A stretch of 64,000 nt of DNA from contig CM031864.1 of NCBI GenBank assembly GCA_018697195.1, forward strand, positions 29,680,809 to 29,744,808, read 5' to 3'. The notes below the pieces were generated by a model. The model saw only the letters and a list, made by a program, of their open reading frames with translations, made no database searches and was not told the origin of the DNA. The stretch comes from Certhia americana. Lineage: Eukaryota > Chordata > Aves > Passeriformes > Certhiidae. Position numbers and translations under genes: made by a program. Position 1 is the first letter of the stretch. Each line of letters begins with the position of its first letter. Below are positions 52,201 through 62,213 of this stretch, one piece after another.

Positions 52201-55200
52201 GCGCGCGGGCTGCGGCACGCCTTCGGGCAGTTTGTTGGGGTCTCCGAGGGTGCAGCGGCTGGTCACGTCCATTCCGGTCTCTCCTGGGCGAGTGCTGGCA
52301 CACCTGCAGCGCAGGAGGTAAAAATACAGCACCATGGTCAGGGAGCCAGCTGCGCTCCAGAGCTCCGCAGCTCGCACCCAGCACCGGCAAGTCCACGCCA
52401 GGACGTGAAAACAAACACGTGACCAACATGAAAGAGGAATCCATCTCCAACCAAAGCTCGCTTAGAAGTAAACAAATGCCAACTTGCAGCAGGCTTCTAT
52501 TTATTGCTATTTTTATACGCTTTCTATGACACACGGCTGTAATATCCAGCTACACATACATATTTATGAGCTGAACCTCACTGTAGCCTTGTGTGGTAAA
52601 GGCACATTATCCCCATTTCACGGAGTGACTCAAAGCACAGATTAGCAGACTTGCCCGCTGTCAAGCGCTGGAGTTTTCTTTGACAGAGCTGGAGATGGAT
52701 TTCCATCTGCTGAGTTCCAGCTCCGTGATTTAACCAAACTTCTCAGTTCTTCTACCTACGTTTTTAATGGGGTCACTCATCACTGTAATGTCTGAACACA
52801 CTAAAATGTCACACAGAATTCAGGAGCTCGAGACAGCCTGCAGACTATCATGAGCATCTCTCAGATTCACAGAATACCTATTTTAATCATCACCTCGTCA
52901 ATTATTTTTGACTTATGGAGGCTCCTGACTCCCTGACACGTGTCAAAAGAAGGTTAATCTTCCCCAAGAATGGCAGAAGGCAGGCAAAACCAAATCAAGC
53001 CAAACTAGAAAAAGATAAAACAGGTATCCACTGCTATCCACCTACCGAAAAGGGAAGAACAGAAAGTCAGGATAGTAACTTTAGAGGTGAAGAATCACTT
53101 AAAAATACAAAAACTAAGTTACTGGCACAGAGAGGAAACATAGTATCTTCCCAGTTCCATATGCAATTAAAGAAAAAAAAAAAAAAGCTGCCTCTTCCCA
53201 CATCAAAGGAAAACCATCACTTAGAGCAATTAAGGAACATTCAGCAAAATATCAGAATATTGATGGTTTATGGCCATTGGAGATGTACTGAAAGACCCAA
53301 CACCTGCTGGCCACTATCAGTTTTTCCTTGGTGCACTGACATTTGTGAGCTGTCATTACCTCACTGTTCATATTAAGAGTTAAAAAGAAATCAAGCTTGG
53401 CTTTGAAATGGCTCAATGTAATTTGCAACAGGCCTGAAGGAAAGAAAAAGAAAACAAAAACACCTCCCATCCTTTTCCCTCATTATTATGTGAAATGCAC
53501 TTTCTAAGCACTGGGAAACCAGTCACTTTGTAGCAGTTCAAATTATTCACTTGCATCTTAGCCTGTTTTTTCCATTCCCTCCACAACCTCTCCTTGATCA
53601 TCATATTCAGATGTTTTAGACCATTAGCTCTTCCTCCTATCTTAGTTACACAGATCCAGCTGGGGCTCCCCTCTGGGTTTTGCTGTTTGCTCCTGCTCAG
53701 CCTCTGCACCTTAAATTCCTTGGGTTTCTATCCCTGCTCCATCTCTTTTACATCCATCACTGTTCTGCTTTCCTGACACCTCTGACAAACCCTTCTGCTG
53801 TTCCGCTGCCTCTCACTCTCCTCCCTGTCCCTGTCCCTCACAACCCAAATTCACCTTTGCTGGGGTTTGACAATCATTCTCAAAGCCAAGTTACTCACAA
53901 ACAATGCATAAACTAATCTCCCCTTAGAGCAATACACACCCCACACACACAATTAATGGTACCCCTACAAAAACCCCAAGAAACCTCGGCTAGAGATTAA
54001 TTTACCTAATTGGCTTATTTTCACAGTCCTTAGCAGCCAAGGCCAGAAGGTAAGTAATTTAATCCCTCTACCAAAAGATGGAGAAAGGTGGTGACAAACA
54101 TTCCCCTGTAGAGTTTGGCTCTTGCCAAGCAAGCTTAAGTTGATTTTACTGTGCATTAAGGGTTTGGAACTATGTCAAACCAATCCTTGGAAGGAAAAAA
54201 AAAGAACACAATAAGAGTTTTTAAGACACATTTAAGACACATGCTACTACAGTTCTGGACAGTTTGTCTTGACCAGGCTGTCAGACAAAGCACAGAAGAA
54301 GCATTCTTCAAATAAAAACCCATTTCATGTAACTACAGCTCAGAAGAGATGGCGCACATCCAGGACAGGGCATCCTTTTGGACAGCACACAACCCCTCTG
54401 TCACACCTGTAGGTTTTCCTCAAAGACATCTCCCACTAAAAACAGCCCTAAAGCAGATATCAAAATGGCACGGGTTCTAAGCAGATTAGATTAAGACCAT
54501 GCTGCCAGAAGAAAGACACAATATTCCTGCCAATGGGGTGCAGGGCAATGGGGTGTACCATCTTGTGCCACAGGATTACCTGGCCACATTTAGGCAGTAG
54601 CTCTTGTATTCCCGAGCCAGGACAAAATAGGATTTTTCTGCTCAAATGAGGCCCTGCTGAACACGGCTTTAAGTCACTGAAAAGGTGCCTGGTTAGCAAG
54701 AACTGAAGTCATTCCTGCATTGTTCTCACCAGCATTTAGCTGAGTGCCTGCATTGTACTCAGCCTCCCTGCTCCTCAAGAGAAAGTGCTGGTTAATGATT
54801 AAAGAAGACTGAATGCATGGAGAAAAGAGTAACAACCAAATGAGCGTTCCTGATTCACCCATAACTTATCTCTGGGTGGTGCAGAAGCCAGTGATCAATT
54901 GGCTTAAGAATTTCCAAACTGGATCAACCCAAATGCTTGATGTGAAGCTCGGTGGGTTGCTGCTACACACAGGCACAGAAGTGTGAATTTAAAGGACACG
55001 TCTGCTGGCTTGTGGCTCCACGAGGATCATAATTCCACTGCATTATGTGTGCATTATGCATAAATATGCACAGAGAATGGAATGATGAGTCAATAGCTTA
55101 GAGGTGTGAAAGGCAGAAGGCAGCACTTGATTCTCACATGGCAGGGGAGCTGCCTTCCCCCCCACACCCCAGAACTCAGAGTTGCTCCTGAATAGCCGGG

Positions 55201-58200
55201 GTGATTAAGGAGGGCTGAGGATCCAGAGGAAATGTGCCTGTGCCCGGATAAAACATTCACACCCGGCTATGCAGATATTCTGGGATTAGCTTCCATCGAA
55301 ATGCAGGGCTAGGGAAATCAGCAAACACAATGGGATTAAGAAAGGGCTGACAAAGGATCAGTTTTTGTAGCACACTGCGGTGAAGTACAAATGGGAACAC
55401 AGGCAGTCTGCAACACTAAGTCAGCTAAATAAACAGGCTGCTCTGCCTCCATTTTATTCAGCTACCAGGGCCCAAAACTTCATTCATGAACAGAGGCATC
55501 TATGAGACATCCATCCTTACAGCAGCTCCTCCCAAAGTTCAAAAAATACCTACTAACACACACCTAGGGAAAATTCTCTCCCATGCTATCATAAGGGCAT
55601 CTTAACTATCAAATCTGCCCTTTTTTAGAACAAATTTGTGTTTTAGCACAAGATTACAAACAGGCTTTAACAAAGTTCAGCAGAAAACAACAGGCTGACC
55701 TAAGGCTTATGAAACACACATCTCAGGCTAAAAACATCAACTGAAATCCAAAAATCACACATTGCTGGAGTGGATTTCAGCAGCAAGAGATTTTAGTAGC
55801 AAATAAAAATAACAAACCAAATAGGTAGTGATTTCTGTCAATGACTTGATTTGAAATTAAGGAATATTTCCTATACTCATTACGGAGCTGCAAGAACAAG
55901 GACCATTGATTTGGCCCAGCCTTTGGCAAGAGAAGTCACCACCACAACATGCCAACCAAGTAAATGGAAATGCTTTATTGTTTATAATTGCTCTAGGAAT
56001 TAAGTTAGCTAAAAGTCTGATTACCAGAAAAAATACCACTGATTCCTTTTTTTGCCTAGCTAGCAAGGTTTCAGTAAGCTTTCTCAACAAAGTTATGCAA
56101 ACAAGCAGATAAACCTGACTGAAATACTATTTTACATTACACAAAAGGAAAACAGCAAGGATCTGGTGTATTTGCCCCTATTTACATTTCTTGATTTGAT
56201 TTCTACTGACCAAGCCCAGAAAACCCAATTTCACCCTGACTGAGGAAAACATCCCAGAGTCAGGGTGAAACTGAGGATGCCCATACTCTGAAAGAGGAGG
56301 GATTTACTGGAGCCTTCCAAAACCCTCCTGAGCCTTTTGGAGTTTATTTTGGGCAAGAGCTATGTCCAGGTAGCTGGATAAGCTCCTGAGTGCATGATCA
56401 GGATCTGAAGCCTCCTTCCTCCTGCAGGGTCTGGCTGCTCAAGCCTGCTCTGATACAGCACTGCTGAAAGCTGGGAAAAGGCTGCCAGGAAAAAGCTGGG
56501 TGAGAAAGAGCTGGGAGAGCTTCCCCAGTTTGTCCGGGAGCTGCTCAAGCCCTCATGCCTGAGCTATGCTGAAGATATGTCTGCACCTGACTGTGCACCC
56601 ACCTATTCTGAGTTGATTTCCCTGCTTCCTTCCTCACCCCTACTTGCACAAGGAGTCCAGGACTCCTGGCTGGCCCTGGCCATCAGACCTGCTCTGTCCT
56701 CCTTGTCTGGGTGCTGTGGGACCATGCCCTTCACTAAGAGCTCCCTGCTGCTTTGTTTTTCCCCTCAGCAAAGCCACATTCTCTTGCTTCTCCCTGAGAG
56801 TGAACGAGAACAGCCTGCCCCAACCACTCCTTCATTCCTAATGCAGGGTAAATCCTGTTTGCAGCAGCAATTCGTGTTCCCTACTATAATCTTGACAGGA
56901 ATAGCTGGAATTCCTAGTCTGTTCAAGCTGTTCCTCCCCCCCTCTGAACGATGTACACATTTGATACCATCTCACTGTGTTGATTAACCCATTACTGGCC
57001 AAGCCCCTCTCCCCACTTCATGCAGGACATACCACAACCCTCACATAGGGGTGTTAAATTGGCTTCAGAGCCCTGTGATAAAAGAAAAGTGTTCTGCCAT
57101 CTCCTTAGCTGGAGTTCATAGGAAGATTGGTGCCCAAAATCCAATCAGGAACCTTTTATCATTTCCCGCTAAGGCAGGCAATAGGAGGAGAACAAACAGA
57201 AATTTTAACAACCCACACTGAGGCCCTTAAAACAGGCAAGTGTATTCAAGAACTGGAGTCCACAGCTCACAGCAGAGATGTGCTTGTCAGGCCAGGCTGC
57301 AGCAATAATAAAAACCTCCACTTCTTCAGCTCTGTGCTGCTGCCCACCACAAAAACTAAAACTGTCTTGAGTGGCAGAACTTCCACAATAGCAAGTCCAA
57401 GGCCCCAAACCCACAAGCAGACACACCAACTCCAGCATGCGAATTCTCTGTCTCAGTGCAACACGCAGAAAACAGCGGGCACAGAAACAAGCTTAGAACC
57501 TCAATTTCCCCATCGGGAACACAAAAAGTAGGGAGAAAACAAGAACACAAGCCAAGCTAATCACCGATTTTATGTCATTCTGCAAAAACATCTTGATAAA
57601 TGGAGCACAACATCAAAACCTAAAAAGCTGTGGGTTTATGCTGGTTAAGATTTAAATATCTCCACTGATGAAGGCTACAATGAAAGAGCTCATTTCCTAT
57701 TTAATCCGTCTTGGAGGAAAAGGAATTCACTGTAAAAGTCACACACAGCTCCTCATTGACCAAACCACATTTCTTATCTTGGCAGAAATGCAGCACAATA
57801 CCAAGGTTCAGTGATGCCCCTGTCATGTCCCAGGTTTACTCACTGCTGAGCTGCAGCGGCAGCACACCGAATTAAATTCATTAAAATTCATTTAATTAAA
57901 ACAACATCGTGCCATTCTTCAAGGGTTTAAGTGACTACTTACTTCTTGCCTCCTTACACAGAACCCAGGCCAATGGTTTCTGTGGCTAAGAATGCTCTAT
58001 ATATTCATCTATAGTTAAAAGCCTTGCCTTCTCTTACAAGAGTGTTTACAGATTTACCCACAACAAAGTTTTCCTTCTTTCAACATTCCAAAGAGGACAA
58101 ACAGACCAAGCAAGCTGCATGAGTTCTCTCCAATCCGTTTAGAGGTGAAGAACTTCAGGCAATTTCGCTTCCACACAGCCTGGATCAAGTATGGAAATGT

Positions 58201-58878
58201 ATCTGCTGTTAAATTTTGCAGTGGGAATGCCATCAAGCAGGGAAAATCAACAAGAACTAGCAGGGAACCCTGTTTGCAAACCTGTCATTGTGCTGAATTA
58301 CTGTGACAACTTTTTCTCTATATGAGAGAGAATGTTTTTGACACAACCACAGCAAGAACTCCCTTGAATTAAACTTCAGCTGCATCTCCAGCTCATTAGA
58401 ACTAAGGCAGCTGGCATCCACAATTAGAAAAGGAAATCTCCTTTTCACCCAAGACATCACCAAACTACTTTCGTTAAGGGAAAAATAATGCCCCTTGGAA
58501 ATCAAGCTTAAATTTATTCCCAGGCAGGTTATTTTCCACAGTTCAAATACCTAAGTAACTAAGTACTGAATTTTAAATATGACAGTAAATGGGAAGTGGA
58601 AAAGGGGATGGAGAATTACAGTAACTTGTCTTCCATACTCTTCCTGAAAGACATCTGGTCTTGTAAATATTGAAAACTAAATACATTTAAGAAAGGGCTA
58701 AAGAGGAATGATTTATTTCCCAATTCCCCATAGCCAGGCTTTTTTTGAAAAAAAACAAAACCACACATCATTTTACAGTCCAGGCATGTAGAAAACCAAC
58801 TCTCATGATTTATCCTGTTTGGAGGAAGAGAAGAACAATTGTTTTTGTGCCTCACCTGCGCATTGGCTTTCCGTCCAT
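37192..58878 (-). CDS. KLHL20: Kelch-like protein 20 (whole CDS, 11 coding exons)
   Basis: KLHL20 is the substrate adaptor of a CUL3-RBX1 ubiquitin ligase. Reported targets include DAPK1, PML, ULK1 and, at the trans-Golgi, coronin-7. CDS, 5' to 3', complement of: 58856-58878, 51730-52303, 47571-47729, 46467-46561, 45148-45263, 44189-44372, 42977-43120, 42626-42759, 41853-42061, 39598-39704, 37192-37276. The total is 1,830 bases: 609 residues plus TAA, equal to human. The BTB domain spans about 65-165, BACK about 170-270 and six Kelch repeats about 319-601, each with the GG doublet and distal Trp. The protein is near-identical to human from residue 19 on. Every junction is GT-AG. The start lies in a tiny exon 6.5 kb upstream of the BTB exon. 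Confidence 0.97.
37608..38177 (+). mobile_element. Probable solo LTR in KLHL20 intron 10
   Basis: An AT-rich block of about 570 bases begins near TGTGATA and ends TCTCACA. Near its 3' end, 'cttttatccttgtcaaacct' and 'ttttaaagggtgagccttg' are the kind of R/U5 wording I associate with avian ERV LTRs. Ends are approximate and no target-site duplication is obvious. It is antisense to KLHL20. Confidence 0.5.
39598..39704 (-). CDS. KLHL20: KLHL20 coding exon 10
   Basis: 107 bases, residues 547-581. [20 protein letters not shown] and [15 protein letters not shown], Kelch repeats 5-6. The donor is GTAACT. Confidence 0.97.
41161..41337. repeat. 41-bp minisatellite in KLHL20 intron 9
   Basis: About 4.3 tandem copies of a 41-base unit beginning gtgccctccccacaa, with few differences between copies (for example gacaatgcc versus gacaattcc; the first copy lacks a few bases). 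It lies 72 bases from the LTR end at 41,410. Confidence 0.95.
41410..41845 (-). mobile_element. Solo LTR-like element, copy 2, in KLHL20 intron 9
   Basis: 436 bases read on the minus strand from TGATGCCT to AGGCATCA. It has a TATAAAAG box (41,562-41,569) and an AATAAA (41,471-41,476) in the same orientation, in LTR order. It is homologous to copy 1 at 25,100-25,534. It is in sense with KLHL20, and its first base is intron position +8 after the exon 9 donor GTGAGTA. There is no clear target-site duplication. Confidence 0.82.
41853..42061 (-). CDS. KLHL20: KLHL20 coding exon 9
   Basis: 209 bases, residues 477-546. [20 protein letters not shown] through [15 protein letters not shown], Kelch repeats 4-5. 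The donor is followed at once by LTR copy 2. Confidence 0.97.
42626..42759 (-). CDS. KLHL20: KLHL20 coding exon 8
   Basis: 134 bases, residues 432-476. [20 protein letters not shown] and [15 protein letters not shown], Kelch repeats 3-4. Confidence 0.97.
42977..43120 (-). CDS. KLHL20: KLHL20 coding exon 7
   Basis: 144 bases, residues 384-431. [20 protein letters not shown] and [16 protein letters not shown], Kelch repeats 2-3. Tyr replaces Phe in LGGF compared with human. Confidence 0.97.
44189..44372 (-). CDS. KLHL20: KLHL20 coding exon 6
   Basis: 184 bases, residues 323-383. [20 protein letters not shown] and [16 protein letters not shown], Kelch repeats 1-2. Confidence 0.97.
44703..45115 (-). 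mobile_element. CR1 LINE fragment in KLHL20 intron 5
   Basis: About 410 diverged bases reading as the reverse complement of CR1: 'tgctccttgagctctgtcag', 'gggagtcagttccagtgcc', 'atccaatatccaacttcaac' and 'cttcaggcagaacagacctc'. It is in sense with KLHL20, and its upstream edge is about 30 bases from the exon 5 donor. Confidence 0.85.
45148..45263 (-). CDS. KLHL20: KLHL20 coding exon 5
   Basis: 116 bases, residues 284-322. [20 protein letters not shown], then [18 protein letters not shown], linking BACK to the Kelch propeller. The donor is GTGTGTG. Confidence 0.96.
46467..46561 (-). CDS. KLHL20: KLHL20 coding exon 4
   Basis: 95 bases, residues 253-283. [20 protein letters not shown] then [11 protein letters not shown], the end of the BACK domain. 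Confidence 0.97.
47571..47729 (-). CDS. KLHL20: KLHL20 coding exon 3
   Basis: 159 bases, residues 200-252. [20 protein letters not shown] and [20 protein letters not shown], the core of BACK. Both junctions are phase 0. Confidence 0.97.
47730..51729 (-). other. KLHL20: KLHL20 intron 2
   Basis: Four kilobases with no coding match and no CR1 that I recognise. It is AT-rich in the middle (near 49,200-49,700), with a C/A homopolymer tract at about 50,511-50,550. Open frames here are short and unconvincing. Confidence 0.6.
50511..50550. repeat. C9/A-rich homopolymer tract
   Basis: A run of C passes directly into about 20 A, one C and ten more A. It could be the remnant tail of a retroposed sequence, but nothing recognisable precedes it. 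Confidence 0.8.
51730..52303 (-). CDS. KLHL20: KLHL20 coding exon 2 (BTB)
   Basis: 574 bases, residues 8-199. [40 protein letters not shown] and [20 protein letters not shown] make up the BTB dimerisation and CUL3-binding fold; BACK begins at [19 protein letters not shown]. The acceptor GCTGCAG|GTGTGCC puts the exon edge at 52,303. The frame stays open upstream but is intronic. An internal Met (ATG at 52,270-52,272) could serve as an alternative start. Confidence 0.97.
52304..58855 (-). other. KLHL20: KLHL20 intron 1 (between coding exons 1 and 2)
   Basis: 6.5 kb without a recognised gene or clear CR1 copy. Most is AT-rich, unique-looking DNA. A GC-richer block at about 56,280-57,020 stands out in composition. 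Short A runs occur at 53,170. Confidence 0.6.
58856..58878 (-). CDS. KLHL20: KLHL20 coding exon 1 (start codon)
   Basis: Only 23 coding bases: ATG at 58,876-58,878, encoding MDGKPMR and two bases of the next Arg (human MEGKPMRR). The donor GTGAGG lies at 58,854-58,855. The transcribed exon probably extends to 58,916, where TTGGATCAG after an 8-T tract forms the acceptor, giving 38 bases of 5' UTR. With it the protein is exactly 609 residues. Confidence 0.92.
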
Positions 58879-60254
58879 GCACCGTGAAGAGAAACCTTCA
58901 CCCTACACTTCGAGACCTGATCCAATGGAAAAGAAAAAAAAGGTGATTTATGAATCAAAAGAACCTTCTTTCTCCTCTTCAGTGTCCCTCTAAGAGAACA
59001 GAGCTGCCCACAACCACGTAGTAATGTGCCATTAAGCTCTTATTCAGGTATAAATTCACAGCCCAGGTTAACAACACTTGGACTGCAGAGAATAAAGCAG
59101 AAGAAAACATCACCAACATTAAAAATATTTTCACCAGGGCTGCACAAAGATTCCTCACCAAACAGACCACACACGTTATAAAGTCAGCAAACCACCTGCC
59201 TCCCTGAATCTTTAAAACTGTTCCACCAAAGGAAAAAATATCTGAAGTAACAGGGTGTTCACTCTCACTCCTTGCTCAGAGCCAGGAGGTATCTCTCCCT
59301 CACACATTTAGCAGAGATTTAAGGCAGGCTGGCACCTAACAAACAGCACAGCGCTGCTCACCAGCTACACTGCAGAGCCAGAATTTGATAGGAGATAAAA
59401 CTAGTGTCTGGAAATTGAAGATAACTGTGCCCCAGAGGTAAGAGGAATGCTAAGACTACTACTACATCTGCAAAGATGAACGATGCTGCCTGATGCTCAC
59501 TATACTTCCACTCCAAATATTCATTTTCTGAGAGTAATAACAGTTGCAAACTGCACAGGCCTTTCATATTCAACCACTAACTTCTAATTCTAATGTAAAT
59601 TAACCCTTTTTACAAGGGCATCGCTTGCCCCAATTTCATTTTCAATAGCTATTCACTTAGGAATACATTTAATTCAATTATTATTCAAGGCAATAAGCTC
59701 AACTTTTTGTTAAAAAAAAAAAAAAGGTATCTATTAAAAGAACAGGAAGGTGTTCTGCTTCCACACTGATAGTCACAGGCTTCTACCCCTCCAGAAACAG
59801 AGTGAGAAACGGGAAACCACTGAACTGTGGGAAAAGCAATGACAGAATGAGAATGAATTAAACCTTAAAATAAACACAAGTAGCATTCAAAAGAGAAAAA
59901 AAAATAAATTTAGGAAGAATAAGATCATTTTTGAAAGACTGAGACTGTCAGATTGGAGCCCTGCATCCAACAATAAGCAAAATATTTTTGGCACAATTTA
60001 AATTAAACTACAGAGCTGTTACAGCTCTGTTTGGCTACGTGAAGAACCTTATTTTACACGCAGCACTCTCTAGCAGCATTATCCCAGACACACAAGCAGA
60101 GCTAGCTAATGAAGAATAAGCTCAGACTTGCCGTCTGCCACACTTGCAAATTAACTCAGGTTCACAGCTGCCTGCAAATAAGGAAAGGCAATTCCTGCCG
60201 GTTAGGGCACCGCATGCCAATTCCGAGGCGAGCTCCGGGGAACGGCACATCGTG

Positions 60255-60595
60255 CATCCCGCTGGGGCATCCCGCCGGGACACCGCGCATCCCGCATCCC
60301 GCCGGGACACCCCCAATCCCGCATCCCTCCAGGGCATCCCGCATCCTGCCGGGGCACCCCCAATCCCGCATCCCGCATCCCGCCGGGGCACCCCCAATCC
60401 CGCATCCCTCCAGGGAATCCCGCATCCCGCCGGGACACCGCGCATCCCGCATCCCGCCGGGGTACCCCCAATCCCGCATCCTGCCGGGGCATCCCGCATG
60501 GGCACCGCGCAACCCTCATCCCACCGGGACACCGCGCATCCCGCATCCCGCCGGGGCACCCCCAAATCCCGCATCCCGCCGGGGCTGTCCCGCCT
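60255..60595. repeat. GC-rich minisatellite at the 5' end of KLHL20
   Basis: About a dozen imperfect repeats of a core such as gcatcccgccggggcaccc, mostly in units of 27-31 bases. It lies in the KLHL20 5' non-coding intron, about 440 bases downstream of the proposed first exon. On the KLHL20 sense strand it is a series of GGG and GGGGG runs. The long open frames seen here on both strands are products of the repeat. Confidence 0.93.
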
Positions 60596-60649
60596 GCCCG
60601 CAGCGGCCCCCCACAGCACTTCGCACAAGCAAGGGAACGTGGACGAGGC

Positions 60650-61290
60650 TATTCTTAGCCCCGCGATCGCATCGGATTTAATCGCCTTAAACCCACGCTA
60701 AAAGGCGGGGAGGAGGGGGAAACACACACGCACATAGACAAAATAAAGACATTTAAACCGCGGTGCTCCGCGCTGTCCGCGGGTGCAGCAACAGGCCTGA
60801 CGTCGGCTCTCCACAGAGCGCGTCCTGGAGCAGCCCGGCGGCACACCCGGCTCTGCGGCGGCACTCCTGCGGGACTGCACGATCCCCTCCGCCGGTACCG
60901 GCCCAAGGCCGGCCCGAGCCGGCCCTGGCCCGAGCCGAGCCGCGGAGCCCACGCTGCCCCTCCCGGCGCAGGCCCCGCCGGGCAGCGCTTGCCGGCCCCC
61001 CCGCGCCCTCCCGGCCCGCGGAGCCCCTCACTCACGCCGGGCCGGGCACCGATCCGCCGCGCCGCCGATCGCGGTCCAGCATCGCCTCCCCGAACCGTCC
61101 TCAGCCGCAGAACGGGCCCTGCCCCCGCAACCGCCGCCCGAGGCCGCGCCCCCCCGCCCCTTCCGCCCCCGGAATCCCCGCCGCCTCGCGCAGCGGCGGC
61201 CCGGCCCGCACGGCCTGACCCCGCCCCTGTGGAGCCCCCGGCGAGCGGCCGGCGTGCGCCGGCCCCCTGGTTCCCGCGGTAGTCTCAGGA
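60650..61290 (-). promoter_or_regulatory. KLHL20: CpG island and KLHL20 promoter / non-coding first exon
   Basis: Dense CpG with several GC boxes (for example ggccgcgcccccccgcccc at about 61,143). On the minus strand GGC|GTGAGTGAGG gives a donor at 61,034-61,035, so the 5' UTR exon would start somewhere above 61,036 and end there. The transcription start itself cannot be fixed from sequence. No TATA box is seen. Confidence 0.65.
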
Positions 61291-61735
61291 TCGGCAGGGC
61301 TGGAAGGAGCTCTAAGTGAATCCCGAGTCCATTCGCGCTCCCAGCGCTGCCGCGCTGGAAGCGCTAATCAGCGCCAGGTCCCGGGCGCCTCCTAACACCT
61401 CCGGGGGTTGTATCCAGCCACCTCCTGGGCATCCTGTACCAGTGCCTGCCACGCCCGACATGTGGTTTTTTTGTTTTCGGTTTTTCCTGATAGCTATCTG
61501 CACCCCCTGTCCTCACTGGGCCTTTCCTCTTGTCCTCCAGCATAAGCCCGACCCCAGCTGCTGCCCCCCTGTCAGGTGGCTGCAGAGCCTGAGCTCCACC
61601 CTGAGCCTCCTCCAGGCTAAACACCCTCAGCTCCCGCCCGCTCTCACGTGTTTTTCATACCCTTGTCACATCCCTTCGCTGGACACACATCAGACCCCAA
61701 TTCCTTTTTAAAGTGATGTGCCGCAGAACTGAACG
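61284..61735 (-). mobile_element. Diverged CR1 LINE fragment
   Basis: Reverse complement of a CR1 end: 'caggatcggcagggctggaa', then 'gtcaggtggctgcagagcct', 'cctcctccaggctaaacacc' and 'ccttcgctggacacacatca'. It borders the CpG island directly. Confidence 0.75.
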
Positions 61736-61879
61736 CAGCACATCGAGATGGCAGCCTCATCAATGCTGATTCCAAAGGGATGACCACTCCCTCGTCCCCT
61801 CCTAATTCCCAGATTTCATGGCGCTTCTCATTCTCAATTCTCAACGTGCCCGCACTTGGCAAACACGGTGTGATGTCCC

Positions 61880-62213
61880 GGGGCTGCCCCGTGCATGAGG
61901 AGGCCCCATGAATGTGTATAAATACTCAAGGGGCGTTCATGGTGGATGGAGCCCTGCTTATGGTTCCAATCCCTGGGATGAGATACACATGAAGTTCCAC
62001 CGAATATGAATGAAGAACTTTACCGTGCAGTGATCAGCACGGAACGATTGCCCAGAAGATGTGTATAGTCTCCCTGGGCAAGAATTCCCAAGACCTGCCT
62101 GGACACAATCAATTTTTCTACAATTGTCCCTTCTTGAGCAGGGATCTTAGGATCATATTACACCCTCTGCTCCCTTCCACCCTGACCCATGTTGTGATTC
62201 TCTGCAGGGCCAG
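61880..62213 (+). mobile_element. CR1 LINE 3' tail
   Basis: In CR1 order: 'tgtataaatactcaaggggc', 'gatggagccctgcttatggt', 'gaatgaagaactttaccgtg', 'acctgcctggacacaatcaa', 'ttcttgagcagggatcttag' and an end in 'ttgtgattctctg'. The TATA-like motif near 61,917 is a normal part of this CR1 text, not a promoter. Confidence 0.8.

Noticed and set aside
51794..52534. A 246-codon open frame overlapping the KLHL20 BTB exon in another frame
   Set aside because: It is a shadow frame of the conserved BTB frame, with no family match.
58616..58882. Open frame beginning near the KLHL20 start exon in another frame
   Set aside because: The correct frame is the 23-base MDGKPMR segment ending at a GTGAGG donor, whose phase joins the BTB exon exactly and matches human.
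60109..60701. Overlapping 110-190 residue open frames on both strands rich in Pro, His, Arg and Gly
   Set aside because: They are translations of the GC-rich minisatellite, whose unit keeps several frames open. No start context, splice site or family supports coding.
61905..61935. TATA-like 'tgtataaatactc' as a promoter or LTR U3
   Set aside because: The surrounding 61,880-62,213 follows CR1 tail wording, in which this motif is part of the element.
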